In this document: piece by piece, positions 33,662 to 45,716 of the stretch
Layout: each line of letters opens with the position of its first letter
How positions within the stretch are numbered: the first letter of the stretch is position 1
Assembly (NCBI GenBank): GCA_903813345.2
Contig: CAIIXF020000009.1
Span: 8,428,030-8,492,029 of the forward strand
Direction of reading: 5' to 3'
DNA from: Owenia fusiformis
Lineage: Eukaryota; Annelida; Polychaeta; Sabellida; Oweniidae
Length of the DNA: 64,000 nucleotides
Position numbers and translations under genes: made by a program
Notes under the pieces: generated by a model
What the model was told of the DNA's origin: nothing
Seen by the model: only the letters and a program-made list of their open reading frames with translations
The model's database searches: none

Positions 33662-36545
33662 ATAATATCACCGGGAAATCACCAAAAGGTACGTGAGCAT
33701 TTTTTCTGTCGGGAGAAGATTCCCGCGGATTTAGGATGCCAGTTATTGTGAATATCGGCAGAAATTAGGTACGTTCGGGGGTTTTCTTTGAAGCTAATGA
33801 AAGTAGATGTTAGCCTTGATGAAATATCCAAACTTCGATGTTTTGACACCAGGTCCATGATCGTTGGATACGTCTCTGCACTATTTACTCAATCTTATGT
33901 AAACAAAACGATTACACGAAATGATATAAACACCACCGTGAGATGGTGAGTTCATGAAGATTATCAAAACCCTGTTTCGAATTTCAAATTGTTATCGGCT
34001 GATTTGTTTTCTTATTTTTCCCTGTTGTCTTGGCCATTTTGCTCAAAATCTCGCCCGTCGTCTGATTTCTTAGCCGTTAAATCGTTTAATGGCACAGTAA
34101 CGCTCGTGTCACTTCTCACAACATCTCGCTCACGATCTAGTCTGTCATCCATCTTCCCAGTACCGAATAGCTCTGCCTCTATGAACGTCTCCGCCAGCCG
34201 CTTATCTTTCGTTTCTGGAAGAAGGAATGCCAGCGAAGCTGCTATCAAAGGAAATACTCCCAAAACCACATACGGTAACCCATACCAAATGCGTCCAAGT
34301 AAAGGGATGTTTGGACTAATTAGGCCTCCCACCCTTCCAAAACTGGAGCCGCTACCAAGACCAACATTCCTCGCAGGAGTAGGGAATATTTCTCCACTGT
34401 ACAGATACATTACTCTAAACACGATGCCTATGAGTAACAAACCACATAGGGCCGCTGTCGTGGTCAACGCCATGATCTTGGTCGGCAACAGGCCAATCAT
34501 TACAAAGGCCAAAACGCCGTTTGCAATAAAAAACGAAATTATTATGGTCTTTCTGCCCATTTTAAATAATGCAATCAATATAAGTAGCGGACCTATAACA
34601 TCAGCGACTCCATTGATAAGGAAATTGTTTAAATAAATGTCCCCAGGTATCAACGTGCCAATGTTGAGTTTCATTGCATATGCACCAAACACAACAGCAA
34701 ACCATTGGACCCAAATCACTAAGGTCCTCTTCCTCATGTTCGGAGTACGAAATAAGTCAAAGACTGACACTTTATTTTCATTTTTTTCATTAGAGTTCTC
34801 CTGTTTTATCATGACCTCGTCTTTCAAGGTAAAATCCTTTGGACATGCCACTTTATTGATCTTAGCAATTCTTCTGCATATGTCCTCAGCTTCTTGATAT
34901 CGTCCTCTTGCAATTAACCATCGAGGGGATTCCGGCAAGAAGTATACTCCGATGAGGCCCGGGATGGTTACCAATGCTGATATAATTTGGAGCCATTTAT
35001 GACCTCTTACTAGGAACGCTGCGAGTGTAAACAGGGCTCTGGATATGCGCAATAAAGAGGCGTAGAATGTGGCGTGGGTCCGGTGCACAGGTGGCATCAA
35101 CTCGATAGTGAGGACCCATAGACAGGTATTACTCCCGATAGTCGTCAGAAGAGAAAGGAAACGCATCACTAAGAATAGTATGAAATTTTCTGAAAAAGCT
35201 CCACCGAGAATGGCCCCGATTGAGCAAACTAACATACCCAGGGCAGTTCGCCTTCTTCCAAACCTGTCTGAGAAAAGCCCAGAGAGGAACGCTCCGACTA
35301 AAAGTCCAAGCATCTGAAATGTGGCAGGAAGCGTATACATCCAGTCATTTCCACAAATAAGTCCAAATTCGCTCACAGCCGATGATTCACGCACAGACCT
35401 ATCAAACACCCATCCATGGTTACAAGCGATTTCAGCAGTTGTTCCATTGCCTAACCATGTTTCGATCGTGACAGGATCGGTGAAATTGATTGCGCTGTAG
35501 TTAAAGTTGAACATGCTACATTGTTTGTATACCATATCTCCCAAAGGGTCAATTGTCTGAGGAATAGCAATTAACTTCTGCATGGTTTCATTCAAATGTT
35601 GCAACTCAGGAACCTTACACCAATGGTCCATTCTATTTGCGATAAAAACAGTAAGGGTATATTGCCAGCCATTTCCCGAAGAGAATATGTTCCAGACTAC
35701 CATTACCAATATCTGAAATCGTCCAAATCCTCCCAACAGACCCAGAGCATCATCAAACTTCATGTTTTAACTGACTGGTGGCGTTTAAAATGAATACCGC
35801 TGGTTCAGAACCACTTCAAGAACTGGTTCAACGTGAATGCTAAATATCAATGAATTCGCGTTAACATATTCAGTTTAGTCTTGTCATTTCTTGATAAGAT
35901 CATTACTTATCAATATTTTAACATATTTTCAAGTTATCAATTTATGTTTTACATGTCAAGACTCGATGTTGATTGAGATGCTCCTTCATAACCAGGAGGA
36001 TCTTGACACACAAACATAACAATGGTAAAAAAGCATGTGGTCAAGTTACTAGGGAGGTTAACTTACACGTTTTTGAGAGAACACGTACGCAAGCTTGCAA
36101 TATTTTGACCCTGGGGATTAGCGTCCCGCTCTCATTTCACCTTTCCAGGGACCTAATTACAATTGTTCTCCGTATACCTTTATATTCAATCGGCCAAGTA
36201 AACAAGTACGAATGGGAGAACTTATACACAAGAACAAAAATTCTACACGTTCACGTACAATTTAAAAAACGTGTATCTAAACCTCCCTACTATCTATTTA
36301 GTATGTCTCGTATATTTGTAATGCATGTGCATATTCTGCTTCCCTTCTGAATTATTTTCACAGCGTAAACTTAAAATTCATAAAAGTGTGTTGCAATACT
36401 TTTGTATATACATTAGCTCTTGAAGATATTTGTGTTTCATCGTAGCAACTTGACATATTAAAAAATCATTGACTCGGGTCCTTATTTTCAATATGTCTAT
36501 AACACAGTGTATAAGACATGATAATACATGTTACGTAACCTGTCC
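33662..36545. repeat. Segmental duplication, copy 2 (contains SLC22 gene B)
   Basis: Direct copy of 28217-31561 without the 453-bp insertion. Sequence identity is high across gene and flanks, with small indels in the non-coding parts. Confidence 0.88.
34012..35763 (-). CDS. SLC22-type organic ion transporter, copy B
   Basis: A 583-aa intronless ORF of the same length as copy A, colinear without gaps, with the same motifs: GGFGRFQ start, four sequons in the first loop, SDRFGRRR, PESPRWL, PETKDKRL. Differences are scattered and mostly conservative (for example NGW for NSW, IGVYFLPE for IGIFFLPE, VMYLYSGE for VLYLYSGE). Both copies keep an open frame with amino-acid changes spread over loops and tail, which suggests that both are under selection as working carriers. 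The 215-aa ORF on the plus strand (33989-34636) is antisense and shared in shorter form by copy A; I regard it as a shadow. Confidence 0.93.
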   Translation of the reverse strand: MKFDDALGLLGGFGRFQILVMVVWNIFSSGNGWQYTLTVFIANRMDHWCKVPELQHLNETMQKLIAIPQTIDPLGDMVYKQCSMFNFNYSAINFTDPVTIETWLGNGTTAEIACNHGWVFDRSVRESSAVSEFGLICGNDWMYTLPATFQMLGLLVGAFLSGLFSDRFGRRRTALGMLVCSIGAILGGAFSENFILFLVMRFLSLLTTIGSNTCLWVLTIELMPPVHRTHATFYASLLRISRALFTLAAFLVRGHKWLQIISALVTIPGLIGVYFLPESPRWLIARGRYQEAEDICRRIAKINKVACPKDFTLKDEVMIKQENSNEKNENKVSVFDLFRTPNMRKRTLVIWVQWFAVVFGAYAMKLNIGTLIPGDIYLNNFLINGVADVIGPLLILIALFKMGRKTIIISFFIANGVLAFVMIGLLPTKIMALTTTAALCGLLLIGIVFRVMYLYSGEIFPTPARNVGLGSGSSFGRVGGLISPNIPLLGRIWYGLPYVVLGVFPLIAASLAFLLPETKDKRLAETFIEAELFGTGKMDDRLDRERDVVRSDTSVTVPLNDLTAKKSDDGRDFEQNGQDNREK

Positions 36546-36980
36546 TATAACTCTAAATTTTCCCATTTTCACTTTTCAAAGATGTATCATCCAGTTTCTT
36601 ACTGAGTTACGGAGTTCATTTTTCAAATACAAAAATTCATGTTTTGTTCCACCTTGTAGACATATTACTCCCCTTATTTAGAAAATATATTTCGTTTTGA
36701 TTGTTACAAGGGCCTTTGCCTCTAAAATGAAGTCACACAAGGTTGCCTTCTAAAAATAACTTTTTGTATTTTTAAAATTGTTTACCACATAACTGCAATT
36801 CAAGTATGATATCAATTGATTTTGATAAAATTTTGATCAACAAGAGAATATAGAATTTGGAAAATGCCAATAAATGGTTCCCACAGGGTTCAAACGTCTG
36901 CAATAGTAAAAATTCTGCATGGCGCAATGTTTTGGTGTCATTAGACTTTAAAGAGATCGAGTCGTCCAGATTTCTGTTCT
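36546..36980. other. No gene seen
   Basis: AT-rich spacer upstream of SLC22 copy B; no promoter element that I can defend. Confidence 0.3.
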
Positions 36981-36981
36981 G

Positions 36982-37465
36982 GACAATCAGTAATGTCCCA
37001 ATATAATTGCTCATAAAACATCATATATACCTTAGGTATATCTTGAGACCAAATCTTAAGCACGATATCGACAATATATTGAAGATATCAACAGGACTAC
37101 CAAAAGAACAACCAACTGTCAGAATTGAACGCAATAAGTTGAAAACAGAATACAATGTTTTTGGGGGATTTTTTTGTATTGTAACCCCTCAGAAGTAATA
37201 CATATGGCTTCTCTAAGCCAAAATAATCTGAAGGAAAAAGCCAATCAATCTGGAACAAATTTGAGCGGGCTTTTTGAGTTTGAATTTTAATTTCTATTGA
37301 TGTAAGTGGAAATTCATGGCTAGGAACAATCATCGAATTGATACTGTTAACGAATTAATTCAAGCCTCAGAATTGATTAAGTTGATAAACAAACTTGTTT
37401 TACATCAAATAACACGAAAAAATCAGGGGGTTACTCTAATTGTGTTTTTAGGAGACCTGATCTCT
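36982..37465. repeat. Dispersed repeat (copy of 8582-9045)
   Basis: GACAATCAGTAATGTCCCAA, GAACAACCAACTGTCAGA and AATCAGGGGGTTACTC occur in the same order as in the RPSA intron. Non-coding. Confidence 0.7.
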
Positions 37466-37891
37466 TTAAGTAATAAATACTGTACACGATGTTGCTTCGA
37501 CAACAACCTGTCTCACCTCTGACGGAGTGGAGGGAATTTTCTATTATAAAGTTTAGCAGCGCTTCGACTCATATACGCATTTTAATACCCTTTCGTATTT
37601 TCGATCACTTTTAATAAATTCTTTGTGACATTAATTTAAATACAGGGTTGGCCATTATTGCTATGATTGGTCTCAAACTTTTTGAGATGACTAAGTATTG
37701 ATGTAAATTTTGTTCTACATAAGTGGTTTTCATGTTCGTCTCTACATTATTTTGTTGCTGCCAATCAAATCATTATGTCCATTTTAGTGTTCCATCCATA
37801 CACCAAGCTGGCCAAGTGTTGCTTTGACACTGCACATTGAAGTTATTAATAACTCGCTGAATCATGTTCTGTGGTATTTGGTTGATCTCTC

Positions 37892-39519
37892 TTGCATAGC
37901 CCCCGAAATCCGAGGAAGGGAGACTACTGATGATGTATCTCGGTAGCCAGTATTGATGAGCACTTTGTGTTTTATTTATGAACTTATTTTTTATGACGGT
38001 TGGGAAAGGCCAACTGACATGTGGGAAAGACCACTTGGCACTCTGGAAAAGACGGAGGGACAGCTGGGAAAGACTAGTGCGTAAGAACATGCAGTAAGGG
38101 ATGTGTGATACAGGCTGATCTCGAATCGCTCTGCATGAATGATTGTGTTATTCGCGGGCGCAGCTTGACCTGCGTACCAATAGACTGTAAACGTGTACAT
38201 GTGACGTGCATAACCTGCTACATTATGCACACACACAAGAAAGTTATGGTACCACAAAAGATCCTTTCTTCTACACTATACAGAAGGACCTGACGGATGC
38301 ACGAAACACGTCATGGTATACCTTTGGGCCTGTAATACAGATTTCTTTTCGAGAAGTAGCAACGCAGTGATTTAAAAGTTACGTGAGCCGTAGAGGGACT
38401 TGGCCAGGATTAACCCCACAGAGCCTCTGACCCTCATGTTATGGACCTCCTGCATGCAGAACAGAACAGTATTCAATGCTGAGAAAGAAACATCTACCAA
38501 CTGACAAAGCACCAATGAGAAGTTATTCTAATACCAGTATCTTTACAGTAGGCAAATACCATCTATGGCAACCATTAGAGATACAGGTGGAGGTTTAACC
38601 TCTGCTGGGGGCACCTTCCAAATAATAATCGGATATAGTCGGAGCATGGGCAAAGTCCCATTGCATAGCCCCCGAAATCCGAGGAAGGGAGACTACTGAT
38701 GATGTATCTCGGTAGCCAGTATTGATGAGCACTTTGTGTTTTATTTATGAACTTATTTTTTATGACGGTTGGGAAAGGCCAACTGACATGTGGGAAAGAC
38801 CACTTGGCACTCTGGAAAAGACGGAGGGACAGCTGGGAAAGACTAGTGCGTAAGAACATGCAGTAAGGGATGTGTGATACAGGCTGATCTCGAATCGCTC
38901 TGCATGAATGATTGTGTTATTCGCGGGCGCAGCTTGACCTGCGTACCAATAGACTGTAAACGTGTACATGTGACGTGCATAACCTGCTACATTATGCACA
39001 CACACAAGAAAGTTATGGTACCACAAAAGATCCTTTCTTCTACACTATACAGAAGGACCTGACGGATGCACGAAACACGTCATGGTATACCTTTGGGCCT
39101 GTAATACAGATTTCTTTTCGAGAAGTAGCAACGCAGTGATTTAAAAGTTACGTGAGCCGTAGAGGGACTTGGCCAGGATTAACCCCACAGAGCCTCTGAC
39201 CCTCATGTTATGGACCTCCTGCATGCAGAACAGAACAGTATTCAATGCTGAGAAAGAAACATCTACCAACTGACAAAGCACCAATGAGAAGTTATTCTAA
39301 TACCAGTATCTTTACAGTAGGCAAATACCATCTATGGCAACCATTAGAGATACAGGTGGAGGTTTAACCTCTGCTGGGGGCACCTTCCAAATAATAATCG
39401 GATATAGTCGGAGCATGGGCAAAGTCCCATTGCATAGCCCCCGAAATCCGAGGAAGGGAGACTACTGATGATGTATCTCGGTAGCCAGTATTGATGAGCA
39501 CTTTGTGTTTTATTTATGT
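37892..39519. repeat. Exact 769-bp tandem duplication with a 90-bp third start
   Basis: TTGCATAGCCCCCGAAATCC begins at 37892, 38661 and 39430, exactly 769 bp apart. Copies 1 and 2 looked identical at every base I compared; the third stops after 90 bp at TTTTATTTATG (39519). The ORFs at 37991-38257 and 38760-39026 are the same text twice. Either a very recent duplication or an assembly artefact. Confidence 0.92.
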
Positions 39520-39807
39520 GATGTTAGCCTTTATGGAATGGTTTTTCTAATCCCTATCCTTTAGGTACTCCCAAAGAAAGTTATCACACGGATTGGCATC
39601 TGGAGAGTACGTCGGCCATATGATTTGGGTCCTGCGTGAGATAAGCCTATAACCAAGAAATACTCAGCTCTCTCTAGATATTCCATGCAATGAGCATATG
39701 ATCCATCTTGCTGGAAGATGTCACTTCTCATTCTAACCCGTCTGGTAGGTAGGAAACATTCGCGGATGATCAGCTTCTGGTTGCTTTCGGAACTAGAAAA
39801 ACAGCAA

Positions 39808-40850
39808 CTCCACGGAGTAGCAAATCCCACCGAACAAAACACGTTTTGAGAAATAGCGGCCATATAAAACTTGAACCAAATCCATCCACTGGTATTTTAG
39901 AAACATGGTAGCCATTTTGAAATTCAGCTGTCACCCTTTAAAATTTCTTCTTGAGCAGAGCTCCTATATCCCTAAGCATCAGCATATCAAATTTGATCCA
40001 AATCCGTCAACTGGTACTTGAGTTATCAAAGATTACATTTTTAATGAAAAATGGCGGAAATTTTGATAAATGGTGGCAATCAAATTCATCTACTGGTATT
40101 TGAGTTATCAATGATTACGCTTTTTACGAAAACCGCGGCCATTTTGAAAATCAGTGGCCATCTTGAAATTGTAGAATTTGAACCAAATCAGTCGACTGGT
40201 GTTTGAGTTATCAAAAATTACGTTTTTTACGAAAACTGGCCGCCATTTTGAAATTCAACAGCCATTTTGAAAATGTCCTCTTGAGCAATGCTCCTTTGTC
40301 CCTAGGCAACAGCATATAAAATTTGAACCAAATCGGTCAACTAGTATCTGAGTTATCAAGGATGACGTTCGTTTACGAAAAGTTGCTGCCATTTCGAAAT
40401 TTAACTGCCATCTTAAAAAATCCCTTCTCGAGCGATGCTCCTATGCCTTGAGGCATCAGTTTCTAAAATTGGAACCAAATCTATTCACTGGTATTTGAGT
40501 TATCAAAGATTACGTTTTTTTACAAAAATGACCGCCCTTCTGAAATGCAGTGGCCATCTTGAAAATCTCTTCTTGAGCAAGACTCCTTTGTCCCTAGGCA
40601 ACGGCATATACAATTTGAACCAAATCGGTCAATTAGTATTTGAGTTATCAAATATTACATTTTTCAAAAATTGGCCGCCATTTTGAATTGAGAATTCCTT
40701 CTGGAGAAGAGGTCCTTCAATAAGGCATAAGCCTGTTAAATTTGAATCAAATCCATCGACCAGTATTTGAGTTATTGCCCGGACAGACGGACGAGCGGAC
40801 GGACGGCTTTCCAAATCCCCTTTGAACTTCGTTCGGTGGGATAATTAAAA
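39808..40850. mobile_element. Inserted element of about 146-bp units within the transposase
   Basis: Left end AAATCCCACCGAACAAAAC, right end CGTTCGGTGGGATAATT, preceded by a GGACGGACGG microsatellite near 40777-40806. Inside, GAGTTATCAA plus GATTACG recurs at roughly 145-bp spacing with GCCGCCATTTTGAAA. No protein. Confidence 0.6.
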
Positions 40851-41088
40851 GTAACAGGGATTCCTTTGACTTCTATGAATCAAAATAGTATAGCACGCCA
40901 TGCAGTTACTTTCTCAACATTGGCCTCTCTCGTGTCTGTGTAGTGTTATCAGCAGCCCAGAATATCATGTTCTACTTGTTGACATGTCTAGGTAGGTGAA
41001 AGTGAGCTTCGTCATACACGTCATTAACTAAAATAAAAAAACGTACATAAAAACATTAGTATGGAACAAAATTTGCATCAATTCTAAC

Positions 41089-41716
41089 ACCCCAGTCACA
41101 TTTCCTACGGCGACCGTGCGATATATCATTTCTGCCGCCAGTAACATTTCTACGCTCGCCATGGAATTTCTGCAGTTGGATACTTTTGCAGTTACATTTC
41201 CTACGTTACATCAGCAGCCGCTGATTTTTTTGTTGATTTTACGTTAATTCTTATTCTTATTTCATCTACATGAGTACAACATATAAATGTTGTTTGCAGT
41301 GTTAGGATAAAGTATCGAATAAAAAGTGCAAGTGAAATATAAATTGCTGTGGTGTCAGTTACCTTACATCAAAAAGTATACGTATTGTGTTGTGTTTACA
41401 GCAAATATATGACCGAAAACTGGCTTAAAAACGGTTTCCAAAACTACATAACCCATCAAACCCTACAGCAGACGCAAGGCAACGGTAAACCCGACTTGCG
41501 GCCACCGTAGGACCTTTCTGCGGTGTGGCAACGGCCTGTAGATTTCTACGGGACCGCAGAAATGAAAAATATTATAACTCCGAGTTAAAATCTGCATACA
41601 CCGTACGGAGGTCGCAAGGCGAGCGTAGTTTTTCTACGCTCGCCGCAGAAATTGATCACCGATTCAATTGATCTGCGGTCGACTTACGGCCGCCGTGCGA
41701 CAAATGTGTCTGGGAT
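41089..41716. mobile_element. Inserted GC-rich MITE with CCCAG-ACATTT ends
   Basis: Left CCCCAGTCACATTTCCTACG, right CGACAAATGTGTCTGGG. The interior is full of CGCCGTACG and CTACGGCG words, GC-richer than all its neighbours. It interrupts the terminal region of the mariner-like element, whose sequence resumes on both sides. Confidence 0.55.
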
Positions 41717-42240
41717 GTAAGTCATTTCAGAAAGTTTGAGACCGATCATACCAATAATGAATAATGAATGAGTTATTACACTTTAAACTCGGTAACCTTT
41801 TTTGGCCCACCCTGTATATGGCACATTAAAATGCCTAAAATATGTTTTACAAATACACGTATTTCTCACAATATCGATTGGAACATATATTCAATCATAA
41901 TTAATCGTAATGAATGATGGATTAATCATACCAAAATCCATCTAATGTTATGATACAATTTATATTCGGTAGAAAATGTTATTTGCTCATAATTATCAAA
42001 TGATCAAACTATCTATCAAGTGCAGTCGTGTATGATGCATTTTTCTCATTAGGCTAGCCCATTAGCGTTTATGTCGCATATATGGGACGCTTTTATTTTT
42101 GTGTACGTTTGAAGATGACATCATTGTTCATTAGTACTTTAAATTTCGTAGAAAAAGAGATACATTATCTTCATGCTCAAGGTCACTTAACCTTACGTTT
42201 ACGAATGGTTTAAAGTTATATACAGGGTGGCCCCCTACAC

Positions 42241-43279
42241 GTACTCGGGTGCATCAAAAAGTTTTGGAATTTCGACTCTATCTCAAGTGCTACATTGATA
42301 TATGTTTTGCAATTTGGCACAATTATAGAGATCATTTATCCATACATAATGTGCCAAGATTTGGTTGCTCATCTCTGATTGGTTAAAATATATGGTTCCT
42401 ATGGTAACAGAAACCGAGGGTACTCGATTCCATCTAAAATATGTATATTTTAAATTCCATGCTATTCTATTATTATTATGATTTAGTCACCAAAATTGCA
42501 GGTTTTTGTGTCTTTTTATTCCTTTTTTCTCTTTCATATTTTTCTGAAGACATTACGTACATACGATTTATGGTATATGGCTCTACACTGTACTTGATGT
42601 AGATTGTGGGGAACAATTGTGAATTTTGGCTGCCATTTTGTTTCAAGTTCTTAAGTAAATTTTCTCTTTTCTGCTCATGGGCAATGACTGATACAAATAA
42701 CTTCAGAAATGGAAACACAGAAGCCTCATTAAATGTATGATGAACAATGGGAAAACTTTTTTTAAAAAAGATACATATGACATTGTAAAGGGTGCATTTG
42801 GTGATGAGACCAAAGACTATACATACATGTACTTTGGAACCCAAGGGGAGCTTCCACAGCCGTGACGGAGTGCTTGACTGTTTTATCAGCAGACGGATTC
42901 CAAGCTGTGTTCAAAGACTGGATGCACAGACATATTATGAATAATTTGATAGAGAACAATGTTTTATATGTCGAACATTGTTATCAGGAGACTAACTTTT
43001 GTCTTTCTAGATTAATGTCAACAAGGTGTTGGCAAATTGATCTTGTTGATTCCAATTTCGTGGCAATTTTTGCGTAATAAAAAATGTGCATGGAACCATG
43101 AGGTCGCCCCCTCTGTTGCTATGACAATTCTTACAAATTGACTTCTTACAAATTCTACAGGTATGTATAATATCTATAAATGTATGATCAACGTATGTGC
43201 CAAATGTGAGGACATATAACTCAATATGGTTATTGCGATAGAGTCAAACTTGCAAAACGTTTTGATGCACCCAAGTATA
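42241..43279. mobile_element. Inverted-repeat element A of the TACAGGG cluster
   Basis: Left GTACTCGGGTGCATCAAAAA and right TTTTGATGCACCCAAGTAT are inverted copies, with matching ACTCTATC / GATAGAGT inside. Adjacent TATACAGGGTGG words flank both edges. The 122-aa ORF at 42476-42844 on the minus strand has no recognisable motif. Confidence 0.55.
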
Positions 43280-44372
43280 TACAGGGTGGTCCAAAAAAAA
43301 TTGGAACATTTGTTAATTGAACGCAAAACCTTTATTTTTCCGTTAAAATGCACCAAAATTTTACTGAGCATAGTTCAATCACTTATTTATCTGATGTAAC
43401 ATTTATAGGTGAAAAACACAAAGTTCATACATTAAACTAGTCAATGTTTCATAGGACCCCCTTTTCTCAAATATACATGTGTCAATTTAGCCGCTTCCTT
43501 TTCAAGTATTCTTTATTCCAAAGCTTTAATGAACACGATGATTGCTATACACATTTTATAAAATCATATTCATTTGACAAGAGATATCAACAGTTTACTA
43601 GAAAACTTTTGTGTCACCGTTAACTTAAAAATACCCCAAATCATTATTTTTATGTAAGAGTAGGAAAGAAAGAACATGTCAGAGGTGACCGATTGCATAA
43701 CCCATACAGCTACTAAAGCGACAAAATCACTGTTTCCATTTTCAGTAAAGAGGAAACAGACCAGTTAATTTCAAGACTTTATTCAAGACCAACTCTAAGT
43801 ATATATAATATATCATTTGTGTTCTGGGGGACTCCTTTATTATATTGATATACATATATTGATACATTCAATGAATATTATTCATATTAGAACAAGAAAT
43901 GGGATGGGGCTGCATTAACCAGTCAAAATGGACTGCCCTGGCCTCTTTCTTGAGAATATTTTATCAGTAATATACCCGACAATAGCCATCAAAATAAGCT
44001 TGATACCTATCAATTTAGGTAAAAAAATGTTGAATATATTACCAGATTTGATCTTCCAAGGCAAACATATAAGAAGTTTGGTCAAGCTGAATTTTTGAAT
44101 CAAGATTACTTGGACAAATACAAACAAACAGCAAACTGAATGAATCATTTCAAAACGGAGTCTCAGGCTTGAACTTGTAATTCAAGAGAAGAGGGGTCAT
44201 ATCAAACATTGTCTAGTTAAATGCATTAACTTTGTTGTTTTCACTTTTAAACTTTATATCAGATAAATAAGTGACTGAAAAATGCTCAGTAACATTTTGG
44301 TGCATTTTAGAGGAAAAATAACGATTTTGAGTTCAATTATCAAATGTTCCAATTTTTTTGGACCACCCTGTA
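43280..44372. mobile_element. Inverted-repeat element B, TIR over 100 bp
   Basis: TACAGGGTGGTCCAAAAAAA at the start and its complement TTTTTTTGGACCACCCTGTA at the end. Matching continues for more than 100 bp (GAACATTTG, AAAATGCACCAAAAT, CACTTATTTATCTGAT). TA edges fit Tc1/mariner. No transposase recognised. Confidence 0.75.
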
Positions 44373-45333
44373 TATAGGGTGTCTCAAAAAATGTACCCCA
44401 AAGTACATATCAACAGCATAGACAAACGAATCAATATTTTCAGACAATTTTTGCATGGTCTTGTAATCAAAACATGTACGTTTTTTCCCCCATATACACA
44501 GTTTTTAATTCAACTTTGCCTTTTTGATACTTTAACCACTTAACTTTTACACCACATAATCAATGTAACCTTAAATTTCGATGACAGTCTGTATCCTTAC
44601 TACTACATTGTTCATCACATTTGATATTTCCGGTGGAATGTTTTTTTCTGTTCGGATGCTGGTCTAAGTTGTCCTAGGTCTCTTAGCTTGGGTCTCGCAC
44701 AAAAATGCCCCAGAGAAAAAAGTATGGGCTGTCTGGGAGGCCCTCACAATGTCTTATAGCCCCCTTATACAGGGAGGTCAGACGTCCAAGAAACTGCATT
44801 GGTTGGAATTCTAGTGTAGTTCTTGTTGTGTGTAGAGAGGCTCAATCAATTTGATACCACTGTGTTTTCATTTGGATATCATTTGGTCTCCAGGCTAGCC
44901 TGTGTAACTCTGGAATGTAACTCCTGAATCATTTGCCGATAACTGACCTGATTCTCTGTGTTTGTTCTGCCATTGTCATCTTCAAACATCTTTCTCTGGG
45001 GATATCTGAAGGAGTGTTTTAATGCTCAGTCCAAGCAAAAAGAGCTAGAACAACTTAAGGGCAACATCCAATGAGAAATCCAAAACCGCAATCAAATGTC
45101 GTGAACAATGTAGCAGTAAAGATACAGGCCGTCATAGAAATATGAGGTTACATTGATTATGTGGTATGAAAAGGTAAAACGTTAAAGCATCAAAAAGGCA
45201 AGACTGAAATAAAAATGGTGTATTAGGGAGAAAATGTTAATGTTTTGGCTACATGACAATATGTCTGAAAATATTGATTGGTTTATCTGTGCTTTTGATA
45301 AACTTTTGGATACATTCTTTGAGACACCCTGTA
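44373..45333. mobile_element. Inverted-repeat element C carrying two opposed transposase tails
   Basis: TATAGGGTGTCTCAAAAA at the left, TTTGAGACACCCTGTA at the right, with long matching arms (ATCAATATTTTCAGACA and its complement). Each arm codes the C-terminal end of a mariner-like transposase pointing toward its own terminus: on the minus strand about 44740-44560 (SPYFFLWG, then PEISNVMNNVVVRIQTVIEI, stop, GYIDYVV), and on the plus strand about 44985-45160 (FLWGYLKE, then VVNNVAVKIQAVIEI, stop, GYIDYVV). This looks like a palindromic derivative of the 3' end of one transposon. Confidence 0.65.
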
Positions 45334-45449
45334 TTTATTCATGACAATTTATGCGGTATTGGTGATGCTTGGATTTTATATATATTCTCTTTAGTAATTA
45401 AGTGCAACAGATAGGTCGCATACGTCTTTGATAAGTTCTTAGAATACAG

Positions 45450-45660
45450 GGTGAAACAAACAAAGCTATCCTTCAATTTTGGAATAACTTTCTAAATCAT
45501 GATGGAATCCCTGCCAATTTGTGCAAAGTGTTCAATTGAGAAAACAATCATGCACACAACACAAATTGTGAGGATTCCTTTATAATTGAGAAAGTAGCCA
45601 GGGTAACGTTTATTTTGTGCCACGATGTATATTTATTTTTAACAACTTCAAAAACACCAG
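45450..45660. repeat. One end of a further TACAGGGTG element
   Basis: TACAGGGTGAAACAAACAAA near 45450 looks like another cluster member, but I found no matching right end. It lies in what would be the original 3' UTR of the amine oxidase gene. Confidence 0.35.
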
Positions 45661-45686
45661 TCACATTCAAAAACAATGTATATTAG

Positions 45687-45716
45687 CTAGTCATGAATCG
45701 GATTTTCGAAACGTAT
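45687..45716 (-). pseudogene. Stranded original 3' end of the amine oxidase coding region
   Basis: Read on the minus strand from the retrotransposon edge, the target duplication ATAC is followed by eight codons (RFENPIHD) in the frame of the amine oxidase and a TAG at 45687-45689. Without the insertion these codons would directly follow the last host codon at 56744. They are now 11 kb from the rest of the exon. Confidence 0.8.
45713..45716. other. 4-bp target site duplication, left
   Basis: GTAT immediately before the 5' LTR; the same GTAT follows the 3' LTR at 56744-56747. A fifth base does not match (C before, C after the wrong side), so the duplication is 4 bp. Confidence 0.85.

Larger units (their letters stand above)
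37644..41820 (-). mobile_element. Degenerate mariner/IS630-like transposon with nested insertions
   Basis: Ends are inverted: left TACAGGGTTGGCCATTATTG followed by GGTCTCAAACTTTTTGAGAT, right AAAGTTTGAGACCGATCAT and GGCCCACCCTGTA. Transposase pieces on the minus strand: 41040-40860 (DEAHFHL and HVNK, the region of the first catalytic Asp), 39725-39560 (IFQQDGSYAHC, then after a frameshift PTYSPDANPCDNFLWEYL) and 37900-37773 (MIQRVINNFN, near the C-terminus). Stops and frameshifts show that it is dead. The N-terminal DNA-binding part is absent. Insertions at 39808-40850 and 41089-41716 and the 769-bp duplication split it further. Confidence 0.75.

Noticed and set aside
33989-34636. 215-aa plus-strand ORF (and 28698-29192 in the other copy)
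   Set aside because: Antisense to the SLC22 coding frame; its conservation between copies follows from the duplication, and it has no family motif.
42476-42844. 122-aa minus-strand ORF inside inverted element A
   Set aside because: No recognisable domain, low-complexity content and no supporting splice or start context.
42476-45333. Working transposase genes in the TACAGGG cluster
   Set aside because: Only short C-terminal pieces with stops are readable; none is intact.
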